DNA of 64,000 nucleotides from an uncultured Lachnospiraceae bacterium (GTDB lineage: Bacteria; Bacillota; Clostridia; Lachnospirales; Lachnospiraceae). The translations under genes were made by a program, and so were the position numbers. Positions 8,582-16,578 of the stretch are shown here, in pieces. Below the pieces are notes generated by a model that was not told where the DNA came from, searched no databases, and was given only the letters and a program-made list of their open reading frames with translations. The stretch's first letter is position 1; each line of letters starts with the position of its first letter. Location of the stretch: positions 1 to 64,000 of the forward strand of contig CAMRSM010000014.1 in NCBI GenBank assembly GCA_947053345.1, in the 5' to 3' direction.

Positions 8582-9184
8582 ATGTATATCACATGTTTGG
8601 ACCTGGAAGGTGTGCTGGTGCCGGAGATCTGGATTGCGTTTGCCGAGGCGAGCGGCATCCCGGAGCTAAAGAGGACGACGCGTGACGAGCCGGATTACGA
8701 CAAGCTTATGCGCTGGCGCATCGGCATTTTGAAGGAGCACGGGCTGGGGCTTGCACAGATTCAGGACACGATCGCAAAGATTGACCCGCTTCCGGGCGCG
8801 AAGGAATTTTTGGATGAGCTGCGCTCGTTCTGCCAGGTCATCATCATCAGTGATACGTTTACGCAGTTCGCCACACCGCTGATGAAAAAACTTGGCTGGC
8901 CGACAATTTTCTGCAACTCACTTGAGGTGGCGGAGAATGGGGAGATCACGGGCTTTAAAATGCGCATCGAAAATTCGAAACTGACGACCGTAAAGGCATT
9001 ACAGTCGATCGGGTATGACACGATCGCGAGCGGGGACAGTTACAATGATCTTGGGATGATCCAGGCGAGCAAGGCGGGATTTTTGTTTCAGAGTACGGAA
9101 AAGATCAAGGCGGATCACCCGGAGCTTGCCGCGTATGAGACATATGACGAACTGATGGGGGCGATCAAGAGGGCGATGGTGTAG
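8582..9184 (+). CDS. thrH: ThrH-type phosphoserine phosphatase / homoserine phosphotransferase
   Basis: The 200-residue HAD-superfamily enzyme starts CLDLEGVLVPEIWIAFAE, which is the hallmark of ThrH from Pseudomonas; ThrH removes phosphate from phosphoserine and can pass it to homoserine. The HAD motifs are visible: nucleophile Asp in DLEGVL, Ser/Thr in IIISDTFTQF, Lys in ENSKLTTV and Asp pair in SGDSYNDLGM. No SerB is seen in the window, so ThrH is the best candidate for the last serine-synthesis step after SerA and SerC. GGAGGG precedes the ATG by 9 bases. Family assignment is strong; the in vivo balance of the two activities is inference. Confidence 0.92.
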   Translation: MYITCLDLEGVLVPEIWIAFAEASGIPELKRTTRDEPDYDKLMRWRIGILKEHGLGLAQIQDTIAKIDPLPGAKEFLDELRSFCQVIIISDTFTQFATPLMKKLGWPTIFCNSLEVAENGEITGFKMRIENSKLTTVKALQSIGYDTIASGDSYNDLGMIQASKAGFLFQSTEKIKADHPELAAYETYDELMGAIKRAMV

Positions 9185-9255
9185 GACGGAAATTTCGGAA
9201 CCGTGTGCCGGATAGGAACGGGCTTATATAGCCGAAAAGTATTATCCTTTGGGAC

Positions 9256-9291
9256 AAAAAAGGAAGCGCTTATATTCGGCGCTTCTTTTTT
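9256..9291. terminator. Bidirectional terminator between thrH and methyltransferase
   Basis: An A-run, GGAAGCGC (62-69) and its complement GCGCTTCT ending in six Ts form a symmetric hairpin. It serves thrH on the plus strand and overlaps the last codons of the convergent methyltransferase gene. Confidence 0.8.
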
Positions 9292-9995
9292 GCTTTTCTG
9301 GCTAGTTTTTTGGAAAGTTTTTGCTTTTGCTCATTTTTTTGCGGGCTTGGCATCGAACCGGGGATTTTGGGACGCATGGTTTCGTGCAGAACCCTCTCTT
9401 TTTCAGTCCGGGTATTTGACACACGTTTTTCTGCCGTAAATACATAATACCCGTCAATCTCGTCGATATGCACCCCGCCAAAAACCGCGATCAGTTTGTT
9501 TTTATACCATGTGCGCCGTTTGGTCACCATGTACATCACGCCGCCCGCCGCTAAGTGGGAGTAACCGTCCTCAATAAAAGCTTTCGCGACGGAGAAATCC
9601 GTATGGTAGGGCGGATTGCTCAGAATTTTTGTGTAGTCGCGGTCGGGGATGGAACGAAGACCGTCGCTTTTCAGGATGCGCAGGAAACCGTCCGCAGGCG
9701 GTGCCCCGTCCTGTACCATAGGAATACCGTTGCGTGCCGCGTTCTCCTTTGCGAGCCGCAGTGCATCCTCCGAGACATCACACATGGTCACCTGTCCGGG
9801 CGCGGTCAATTTTGCGGCGAGGATGCCGACCGGGCCGTAGCCGCAGCCAAGGTCGAGCACTTTATCTCCCGGCAGAAATTCTACGGTGGAGAGCATGGCT
9901 GCCGTGCCGGTATCAAGTGCCCCCGGGGAAAAGACCTTTTCATTGGTGATAAAACGAAGGGTCTGGTTTTTAATTGTAATCGTATATTCTGCCAT
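9270..9995 (-). CDS. RsmC/TrmN6-like class I methyltransferase
   Basis: The 241-residue protein is an S-adenosylmethionine-dependent methyltransferase of the RsmC small-methyltransferase group. The SAM-binding motif LDLGCGYGPVGI is near residue 48, and the base-methylating motif ILSNPPYH, typical of N-methylation of RNA or DNA amino groups, is near residue 130. The last 40 residues are very basic (QKNEQKQKLSKKLARKAKKK), which suggests nucleic-acid binding. rRNA or tRNA is the likely substrate, but the exact site is unknown. The gene starts one base after the stop codon of the HD-domain gene, so the two are translationally coupled. Confidence 0.85.
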   Translation of the reverse strand: MAEYTITIKNQTLRFITNEKVFSPGALDTGTAAMLSTVEFLPGDKVLDLGCGYGPVGILAAKLTAPGQVTMCDVSEDALRLAKENAARNGIPMVQDGAPPADGFLRILKSDGLRSIPDRDYTKILSNPPYHTDFSVAKAFIEDGYSHLAAGGVMYMVTKRRTWYKNKLIAVFGGVHIDEIDGYYVFTAEKRVSNTRTEKERVLHETMRPKIPGSMPSPQKNEQKQKLSKKLARKAKKKRRI

Positions 9996-9996
9996 A

Positions 9997-10641
9997 TTAT
10001 ATCAATTTCTCCATCCAATCGCCTGTTAAGTCGCGGGAGAGTGATTCCGCAAACGATTCTGCAAGTGCCCGCTTTTCTGCCCAGATCCGTTTTGCCGCCG
10101 GTGTCCGCACGGAATCTTTTTGCATGGTCCGCAGTGTATATTCGCGGATATGCCCCAGCATGGAGGCATAATCGGCATCCTCCCGGCGGGACTCTACCCA
10201 TATATCCAGCACGATGCCCTGCGCGCCCGTATCGTCAAGCAGATCAGCCTCCATCAAAAGGATAAGCTCCGCCGGGATATCATCGTGTATACATTCCTTG
10301 TCCGAATGCCTTAAAATCAGCTCGCAGATAAAATCGACCTGCGCGGCAGGGTAGTTTCGTGCGGTCAGGTATTCCCTGCAGAGCTTGGCACCGTTTGCCG
10401 GATGGCTGGTTCGGTCTTCTTCCACCGAGTAGCCGATATCGTGGAAGATTGCCGCGATTTTTAGGGAATCCAGGTCAATTTCTCCCGGATATTCATCTGC
10501 GAGGCGAACTGCCCACTGGCAGACACGCATCGTGTGTTCACTGCGGTTGTAGCGGAATTTTAGTTTTCCTTTCCTGCCGTGTGTATCATAATAGGAAAGC
10601 GCGTTTTTTACATATTGGAACATTTCGGCATATTGGTTCAT
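9997..10641 (-). CDS. HD-domain phosphohydrolase
   Basis: This 214-residue protein contains an HD metal-dependent phosphohydrolase domain. The motif IAAIFHDIGYSV supplies the HD pair near residue 70, with an upstream His in RSEHTMRVCQWA and downstream histidines in ILRHSDKE. Such proteins hydrolyse nucleotides or phosphoester bonds; the substrate is not evident. I chose the ATG at 10641 because AAGGAG lies 7 bases upstream on the minus strand; the longer frame from 10725 includes an upstream region without coding character. It is the first gene of a two-gene operon with the RsmC-like methyltransferase. Confidence 0.82.
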   Translation of the reverse strand: MNQYAEMFQYVKNALSYYDTHGRKGKLKFRYNRSEHTMRVCQWAVRLADEYPGEIDLDSLKIAAIFHDIGYSVEEDRTSHPANGAKLCREYLTARNYPAAQVDFICELILRHSDKECIHDDIPAELILLMEADLLDDTGAQGIVLDIWVESRREDADYASMLGHIREYTLRTMQKDSVRTPAAKRIWAEKRALAESFAESLSRDLTGDWMEKLI

Positions 10642-10808
10642 ATCGTTCTCCTTGTGCAATCGGGGATTTCCACACCGCCGGTTTTTTTCCGGAAAGTGGA
10701 AGATATTTTCCCCATCATAGCACACCGTGCCAAAAAAGTCTATTTAATTTTGCGCCGTACCCGGATAAATTCCGCATAAACCGCGGATAATAACCGTGGA
10801 AAGGACGG

Positions 10809-11249
10809 GTGAAAAAGATGGAAAATGATACCGTAGCGCTTTTGAAGGAATGCAATTCCGGCATTAAAATGGGAATACGCTCGCTGACGGATGTACTTGA
10901 TAAAGTGCAGGGGAATGACCTTCGCGAGATCTTAAAGACGGCGAAAAAGGAACACGAAAAGCTCGGTGACGAATCCCACGCGATCCTCCTGAAATATCAT
11001 GAAGACGGGAAAGAACCGCATCCGGTGGCAAAGATGATGGCGGACATGAAGACGGGAGTCAGGCTTACCATGCAGGAGAGTGACGCGACGGTGGCCGATC
11101 TGCTCACGGACGGCTGCGACATGGGGATCAAATCGCTGCACCGCTATCTAAACCAGTATCCGGAGGCCGAGGAAAGTGTTGTAAAGCTCACCGGGAGGCT
11201 GATTGACTCGGAGGAGAAGCTGCGCAAAAACTTGCAGTGCTATCTGTAA
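10809..11249 (+). CDS. DUF2383 (PA2169-type) four-helix protein
   Basis: The 146-residue protein resembles the DUF2383 family, small ferritin-like helical-bundle proteins of unknown function. It is highly charged and helical, with two repeats of a 'CNSGIKMGIRSL' and 'CDMGIKSLHRYL' type motif at the start of the two halves. No signal or membrane segment is visible. The start is ambiguous: GTG at 10809 or ATG at 10818, with GGAAAGG at 10798-10804. The gene is divergent from the HD hydrolase gene and ends before a strong terminator, so it is probably monocistronic. Confidence 0.7.
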   Translation: MKKMENDTVALLKECNSGIKMGIRSLTDVLDKVQGNDLREILKTAKKEHEKLGDESHAILLKYHEDGKEPHPVAKMMADMKTGVRLTMQESDATVADLLTDGCDMGIKSLHRYLNQYPEAEESVVKLTGRLIDSEEKLRKNLQCYL

Positions 11250-11307
11250 GGGCGGCAGGCACAGACTTCCGTGAAAACGGAAAAAGTGATGGAAGGATGG
11301 GCAGTTC

Positions 11308-11347
11308 CCCCGCCGCGCGGCCATTTCCGCGCGGCGGGGAGTTTTTT
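11308..11347 (+). terminator. Strong Rho-independent terminator
   Basis: A perfect 13-bp GC-rich stem (11308-11320 with 11327-11339), a six-base loop and a run of six Ts follow the DUF2383 gene. Confidence 0.9.
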
Positions 11348-11553
11348 GTCACTTTTTCGCAAGAGGGGCAAAATTCCTTGCATTTTTCCTGGGGGCATGA
11401 TAAAGTTTACTATATACAATGTTGAACGGACGGGAGGCAATGGCTGTTTCACGCGGGGTGAGAGGGTTTTACGGATTGTTTATGCCGGGGGCGGAACGAT
11501 CCGGCAAGACGGAAAGTGCGGGCGGTTGGTTTTTTGAAATGGAGGAATGTGAT

Positions 11554-14505
11554 ATGGAAGATGGGAGGGAAAGACTGCGGGAAGCAAGGGTGGTACGCGC
11601 GGGAAAGTGCCGGGGGAGGATTGCGCGGGTGTCGGTGTTATTCCTCGTGCTGTTTGCGGTTTTGGCACCGCTTGCCGTCACTGCGGGCGCACAGGATACA
11701 TCCGGTTCCCACAGGAGGACGGTGCGGGTCGGTTTTTTCCCGATGGAGGGTTTCCATGAGAAGGAGCCGGATGGAAATTACAGCGGCATGGATGTGGAAT
11801 ACCTTGAGGCGCTTTGCGCTTATGTGGACTGGGAAATTGAGTATGTCGAGTGTGAAAGCTGGGATAAGGCACTTTCTCTTTTGCGTGAGGAAAAATTGGA
11901 TCTCGTAGGTTCCGCCCAGTTTTCCGAGGAGAGGGCAAAGATTTACCAGTATGCAGATCTCTCAAGCGGCTACACCTTTGGCGCGGTTGCCGTAAAAGGG
12001 GACAGCCCGGTCGCCTATGAGGATTTTGATGCCATGAAGGAGATTACATACGGGGTTGTTAAGACTTATGTGCGGAAAAACGAGTTCTATGAATATATGG
12101 AGGGCCACGGGATCTTAAGTCCGCCGGTGAAAGAGTATGAGAGTGCTGCCGCGCTCCATGAGGCGTTAAACAGCGGCGAGGTTGATGCTTTGGTGCACTC
12201 GCTCACGGAGGTCAGGAAAGGGCAGCGCATTGTTGGGCGTTTTGCGCCAAAGCCGATTTTTTACATATCTTATCCGGGTAACGATGATCTGATGCGCGAA
12301 TTAAACCAAGGGATCTCCGACATCAAGATGAACCGCCCGGGGCTTGAAAATGAGCTGATGGCAAAGTATTATGACAGCAGGCTGGACCAGACGGTTCTTT
12401 TGACAAACGAGGAGAAAAATTACATTGCCGGCAAAGGGACGATGACGGTGGGATATCTGGACGGCTATTATCCTTTTTCCTACGAGAGTGACGGGGAGGC
12501 GGCGGGACTTGCCAAACAGATGCTCGAGCGGGTTGCGTCCCGCACGGGGCTTAAGTTTACCTATGTGAGACTTGACGGGATGCAGGAGGCGAAGGCGCTT
12601 TTAAGGGATGGGGAGATTGATATTTTGTGTTATTGCGGCGAGAGCGCGCAGAGCCTGAAAGATTCGGGGATCGTGCTGACAAAGCGGTATGCGCAGGCTC
12701 CCCATGTCATTGTCCGCAAAAAGAGGGATAAGTCAAAAAAGATACAGACGCTTGCCATCGCCTACAATAATGAGTCCAGGGAACATATGATGGCTTTTGT
12801 CGGGGAGGACGCAGAGATTCTGACGTATGCTTCGCAGCTTTTGTGCCTTGGGGCGGTGGACTCCGGCGAGGCGGACGCTGCAGTCTGTGACGGCTATCTG
12901 GCGGAGTACCTGCTCGGCTCAAAATTCAGCTTCGGGAAGATGGAAATCCACAGTGTCCTGAGCGATGTGCACCCAATCTATATGGCAGTGCGGGAGGATG
13001 CTACTTGTCCGCTTTCGGGCATCCTGAACAAAGAGCTTTCCGAGGTCAGTGACAAAATGGTCAATGATTACATGCTTCAGGACAATTTTTATTCCCGCCA
13101 GAGCCTGGAAAACTTTATCAGTGACAACAGCATTCCGATTATTGCCCTGCTTGTGTTTGCGGCGTTGGTGGTGATCCTGGTCATGCACAAGATGCTGCGC
13201 AACAGCAGACGTATCCAGAAGCTGATGTACAAGGATACAGATTTTAATATCTGGAACCTGAACTATTTAAATTACCGGGCATCCAGGAAGCTGGCATCGG
13301 AACGGAACAGCCATTATGCCGTGGTGTATACGGATATCAGCCAGTTCCGGCGTTACAACGCGCTGTACGGCTGGCAGGCCGGGCGCAAGATCCTGGCATT
13401 GTTCATCGAGGTGGTCGCGGAAAAGCTTGATAAGGGAAATGAACTGTATGCGAGAAGCCGGGGAGATCATTTTGTGCTTTTTGTGCGTTACGATGACGAG
13501 GAGTCTTTAAAAATCAGGCTGCATGATATCGAAAACAGTTTTTCCGAAAAAATCTATGAAAAGCTCCAGATGCATATGACGCTGGCGATGGGTGTCTGCT
13601 GTATCCCGAAAGGGGAGACCGAGCTGGACGCTCCTCTCGCGTACGGCATCCAGGCGGTGGAAATGTTAAAGGGGCGCTACAGCAATGAGATACAGTTTTA
13701 TGACGACCGAATGAGAAAGCAGCTGAAAGAGCACCACGAGAGGGAAAAACTTTTGGAGGCAGTGGATGTATGGAAGGATTTCACGGTCTTTTATCAGGCC
13801 AAGGTGGATATCCGCAACGAGCGCATTGTCGGGGCGGAGGCGCTGGTGCGCTTTATGGATCCGACGGAGAATGGGAAGATCCGCGCGCCGGGATTTTTCG
13901 TGCCGTATTATGAGCAGACGGGCAAGATCACGGAGATTGACTTTTACGTGATGGAAGCGGTGTGCAAAATGCTGCGCAGGCGGCTTGATGCAAAACAGAG
14001 GGTCGTGCCGATATCGTGCAATTTTTCCAGGATTCATTTTGTTAAGGAGGGCTTCCCGGAGCGGTTTGAGGAAGTGATCGCGCGCTACAAGATACCGAAG
14101 GAATACATTGAGGTCGAGATCACGGAGACGCTCGTTGTGGAGGAGCTTTCGCAGCAAAGGGTCAAGGAGACGGTGGACATCCTGCGCAAAAACGGGGTGC
14201 GCCTCTCAATCGACGATTTCGGTTCGGGCTATTCCTCGCTCGGTGTATTTGAGCAGATCCCGGCTTCGGTGATCAAGCTCGACCGCTCCTTTTTGCTCAA
14301 CAATGAAAACCGCATCCGGCAGGTCAAGATCATGCGCAATATTGTCAATCTGGCACAGGAGTTGGATGCGCAGGTGGTGTGCGAGGGCGTGGAGACACAG
14401 GAAGACACAGAGCTGATGATGGAGATCGGTGCGTATGTGGCGCAGGGCTACCGCTACTGTAAGCCGGTGCCGGAGGAACAGTTTGAGAACATGCTGTTAA
14501 AATGA
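11554..14505 (+). CDS. Two-SBP sensor with degenerate GGDEF and EAL domains
   Basis: The 983-residue protein has an N-terminal signal/membrane segment (about residues 25-47), two extracellular solute-binding domains of the amino-acid binding type (about 55-290 and 305-520), a second membrane helix (about 526-548), a GGDEF domain and a C-terminal EAL domain. The GGDEF motif is degenerate (RGDHF), so cyclase activity is doubtful. The EAL domain keeps EALVRF, the Asn of SCNFSR, Glu in EITET, the DDFGSGYS loop, Lys in IKLDRSF and CEGVETQ, so c-di-GMP phosphodiesterase activity is likely. An amino acid or similar ligand probably controls c-di-GMP breakdown. The ATG at 11554 follows GGAGGA at 7 bases. 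Confidence 0.88.
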   Translation: MEDGRERLREARVVRAGKCRGRIARVSVLFLVLFAVLAPLAVTAGAQDTSGSHRRTVRVGFFPMEGFHEKEPDGNYSGMDVEYLEALCAYVDWEIEYVECESWDKALSLLREEKLDLVGSAQFSEERAKIYQYADLSSGYTFGAVAVKGDSPVAYEDFDAMKEITYGVVKTYVRKNEFYEYMEGHGILSPPVKEYESAAALHEALNSGEVDALVHSLTEVRKGQRIVGRFAPKPIFYISYPGNDDLMRELNQGISDIKMNRPGLENELMAKYYDSRLDQTVLLTNEEKNYIAGKGTMTVGYLDGYYPFSYESDGEAAGLAKQMLERVASRTGLKFTYVRLDGMQEAKALLRDGEIDILCYCGESAQSLKDSGIVLTKRYAQAPHVIVRKKRDKSKKIQTLAIAYNNESREHMMAFVGEDAEILTYASQLLCLGAVDSGEADAAVCDGYLAEYLLGSKFSFGKMEIHSVLSDVHPIYMAVREDATCPLSGILNKELSEVSDKMVNDYMLQDNFYSRQSLENFISDNSIPIIALLVFAALVVILVMHKMLRNSRRIQKLMYKDTDFNIWNLNYLNYRASRKLASERNSHYAVVYTDISQFRRYNALYGWQAGRKILALFIEVVAEKLDKGNELYARSRGDHFVLFVRYDDEESLKIRLHDIENSFSEKIYEKLQMHMTLAMGVCCIPKGETELDAPLAYGIQAVEMLKGRYSNEIQFYDDRMRKQLKEHHEREKLLEAVDVWKDFTVFYQAKVDIRNERIVGAEALVRFMDPTENGKIRAPGFFVPYYEQTGKITEIDFYVMEAVCKMLRRRLDAKQRVVPISCNFSRIHFVKEGFPERFEEVIARYKIPKEYIEVEITETLVVEELSQQRVKETVDILRKNGVRLSIDDFGSGYSSLGVFEQIPASVIKLDRSFLLNNENRIRQVKIMRNIVNLAQELDAQVVCEGVETQEDTELMMEIGAYVAQGYRYCKPVPEEQFENMLLK

Positions 14506-14559
14506 TGCGGGAATATGTCTGAAAGCGGTATGCCCCGTGCGGAAGATGTCTGAAAAACG

Positions 14560-14588
14560 TGGACAAACCATAGGAACTATGTTATACT
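14560..14588 (+). promoter_or_regulatory. Probable manA promoter
   Basis: TGGACA (14560-14565) and TATACT (14583-14588) are separated by 17 bases, about 80 bases before manA. Confidence 0.65.
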
Positions 14589-14670
14589 AATAAGAAAAAT
14601 AATGTGTCCGTGGGGGAGGGGCTTTCCGGTACTTCCCGCGGGCATAAATAATTTCTAAGTGAGGTAGGTT

Positions 14671-15606
14671 ATGCATGAGGTGATTTTTCTAAAGCCGGTC
14701 TTTAAGGAAATGATCTGGGGCGGAACAAGACTGCGCGATGATTTTGGCTATGCGATCCCGGGGGGGAAGACCGGGGAGTGCTGGGCAGTCAGCGCGCATA
14801 AAAACGGCGATTGCAAGATACTCGGGGGCAGTTTTGACGGAAAGCATCTAAGCGAACTCTGGGAGAAGAACAGGGAGCTGTTCGGCGGGATGAAGGGCGA
14901 TGTGTTCCCGCTGCTCATCAAGATCATTGACGCGAAGGAGGATCTCAGTATCCAGGTACATCCGGACGACGCGTACGCGAAGGAACATGAGAACGGCTCA
15001 CTTGGGAAGACAGAATGCTGGTATATCCTTGACTGTGACGCGGATGCGAAGATTGTGATCGGGCATCACGCGAAGAGCAAAGAAGAATTGGGGCAGATGA
15101 TCGGCCAGAAGCGATGGAACGAGTTGATCCGCGTGATTCCGATCAAAAAAGGGGATTTCTTCCAGATTATGCCGGGCACGGTGCATGCGATCAAGGGCGG
15201 GACTCTGATTCTTGAGACACAGCAGAACAGCGACATCACATACCGGCTTTACGATTATGACCGGCTTCAGGACGGAAAACCGCGCGAGCTGCATCTTGAA
15301 AAGAGCATTGATGTCATCCGCTGTCCGCACGGGGATGTGGAAACGGAGCGCACACGGCAGCAGGTTGGGGATGCCATAAAGGAGCATTTGGTTTCGTGCG
15401 GATACTATTCCGTGGACCGGATTGAGGTGAAGGGCAGCGCGGATTTCACGCTTGCGGATGCTTTCCGCATTTTCAGCGTGGTGGAAGGCCAGGGCGGGAT
15501 TGACGGTATTAAGCTGAAAAAGGGCGACCATTTCCTGCTCCCTGCCGGTTATGGGGATTACAGGCTTTCGGGTGACATGGTGCTGATCACATCCTGCGCA
15601 GTATAA
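14671..15606 (+). CDS. manA: Class I mannose-6-phosphate isomerase
   Basis: This 311-residue zinc enzyme interconverts mannose-6-phosphate and fructose-6-phosphate. Zinc-binding residues are visible in SIQVHPDD (Gln and His), in GKTECWY (Glu) and in MPGTVHAI (His); ETQQNSDITYRLYDY is a further family hallmark. The size fits the short form found in Firmicutes. A GAGGTAGG ribosome binding site precedes the ATG. The enzyme feeds mannose into glycolysis or makes mannose-6-phosphate for glycans. The DUF624 gene follows after 21 bases. Confidence 0.93.
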   Translation: MHEVIFLKPVFKEMIWGGTRLRDDFGYAIPGGKTGECWAVSAHKNGDCKILGGSFDGKHLSELWEKNRELFGGMKGDVFPLLIKIIDAKEDLSIQVHPDDAYAKEHENGSLGKTECWYILDCDADAKIVIGHHAKSKEELGQMIGQKRWNELIRVIPIKKGDFFQIMPGTVHAIKGGTLILETQQNSDITYRLYDYDRLQDGKPRELHLEKSIDVIRCPHGDVETERTRQQVGDAIKEHLVSCGYYSVDRIEVKGSADFTLADAFRIFSVVEGQGGIDGIKLKKGDHFLLPAGYGDYRLSGDMVLITSCAV

Positions 15607-15627
15607 ATAGAGAGGAAGTAAAGACTT

Positions 15628-16431
15628 ATGGGAGGACTTTTTAATCCGGATAATACCTTTTTTAGGGGGATGTCAAAGCTGTGGGATATGCTGTTTGTGA
15701 GTATTTTGTGGGCGATCTGCTGTATTCCGGGATACTTTCTGATCACACTTGTCACGAGCAGTTTAAGCAATCCGATCCAGATATTTATGTATATGGCGAT
15801 CGACGCGCTTTGCATGGTGCCGATCGGACCGGCGATGGCGGCCATCTACTATGTGTGTATGAAGGTGATCCGCAGGGACCGCGGCTATGTGTTCCATGAG
15901 TATGTGCATGCGTTTAAGCTAAACTTCAAGGTGGGCGCGGCAGCGGGGGCGGTCCTTGGCGCGGCGGTCACACTTTTAAGCTTTAACCTGCAGTATTCCT
16001 ATGCGGCGGTTACGGCCTCGGAAGAAAAGGATATGATGGGAAGGGTTCTGCTCGTTGTGACGCTGGCAATCTGCTTTGTGCTCCTGGGGACACTGATGTT
16101 TTTATTTCCGGTGCTCTCCCGGTTTACGATGGGGGTAAAACAGCTGTTCAAAACTTCAATGTACATGGCGTTCCGCCATATCCTGCACACGCTTGCCATC
16201 CTTGTGGTCGTTGTACTTTCCGCTGTTGTGATGTATGTTGTACTTCCGGCGCTCTTTTTTATGCCGGCGGTCTGTGCCCTGCTTTCCTCGTTCCTGATTG
16301 AGCATGTGTTTAAGCGTTACATGCCAAAGCCGGAGAAGACGGTGGAGACGGACGGCACCATCGTCACGGAGGGGGATGTCGTTTCGGAAGGCGAGGACGG
16401 GGAGCGCAGGGACCTTTGGTATTTGGAGTAA
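15628..16431 (+). CDS. DUF624/YesL-like membrane protein
   Basis: The 267-residue protein has about six hydrophobic segments and starts with NPDNTFFRGMSKLWDM, the conserved opening of the YesL (DUF624) family. Its biochemical role is unknown; relatives often lie beside sugar ABC transporters and glycan-degrading genes. The last 40 residues are acidic and predicted to be cytoplasmic or disordered. It begins 21 bases after manA, preceded by GAGGAAG, and is likely co-transcribed with it. The link to carbohydrate use is supported by manA upstream and glgB downstream, but it remains inference. Confidence 0.85.
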   Translation: MGGLFNPDNTFFRGMSKLWDMLFVSILWAICCIPGYFLITLVTSSLSNPIQIFMYMAIDALCMVPIGPAMAAIYYVCMKVIRRDRGYVFHEYVHAFKLNFKVGAAAGAVLGAAVTLLSFNLQYSYAAVTASEEKDMMGRVLLVVTLAICFVLLGTLMFLFPVLSRFTMGVKQLFKTSMYMAFRHILHTLAILVVVVLSAVVMYVVLPALFFMPAVCALLSSFLIEHVFKRYMPKPEKTVETDGTIVTEGDVVSEGEDGERRDLWYLE

Positions 16432-16578
16432 ACGGAATAAACGGTAAATATGAAATGAAAAAATAGCATAAAGCCCGCAGCGGTGCCGGATAGGTTTTCA
16501 AAGAAAGCAGATGCGCACATTTGCGCGATAAAGGTGCCGGGAATGGGTTTGGCGGGACGAAACAGGAGGATGTATCGT

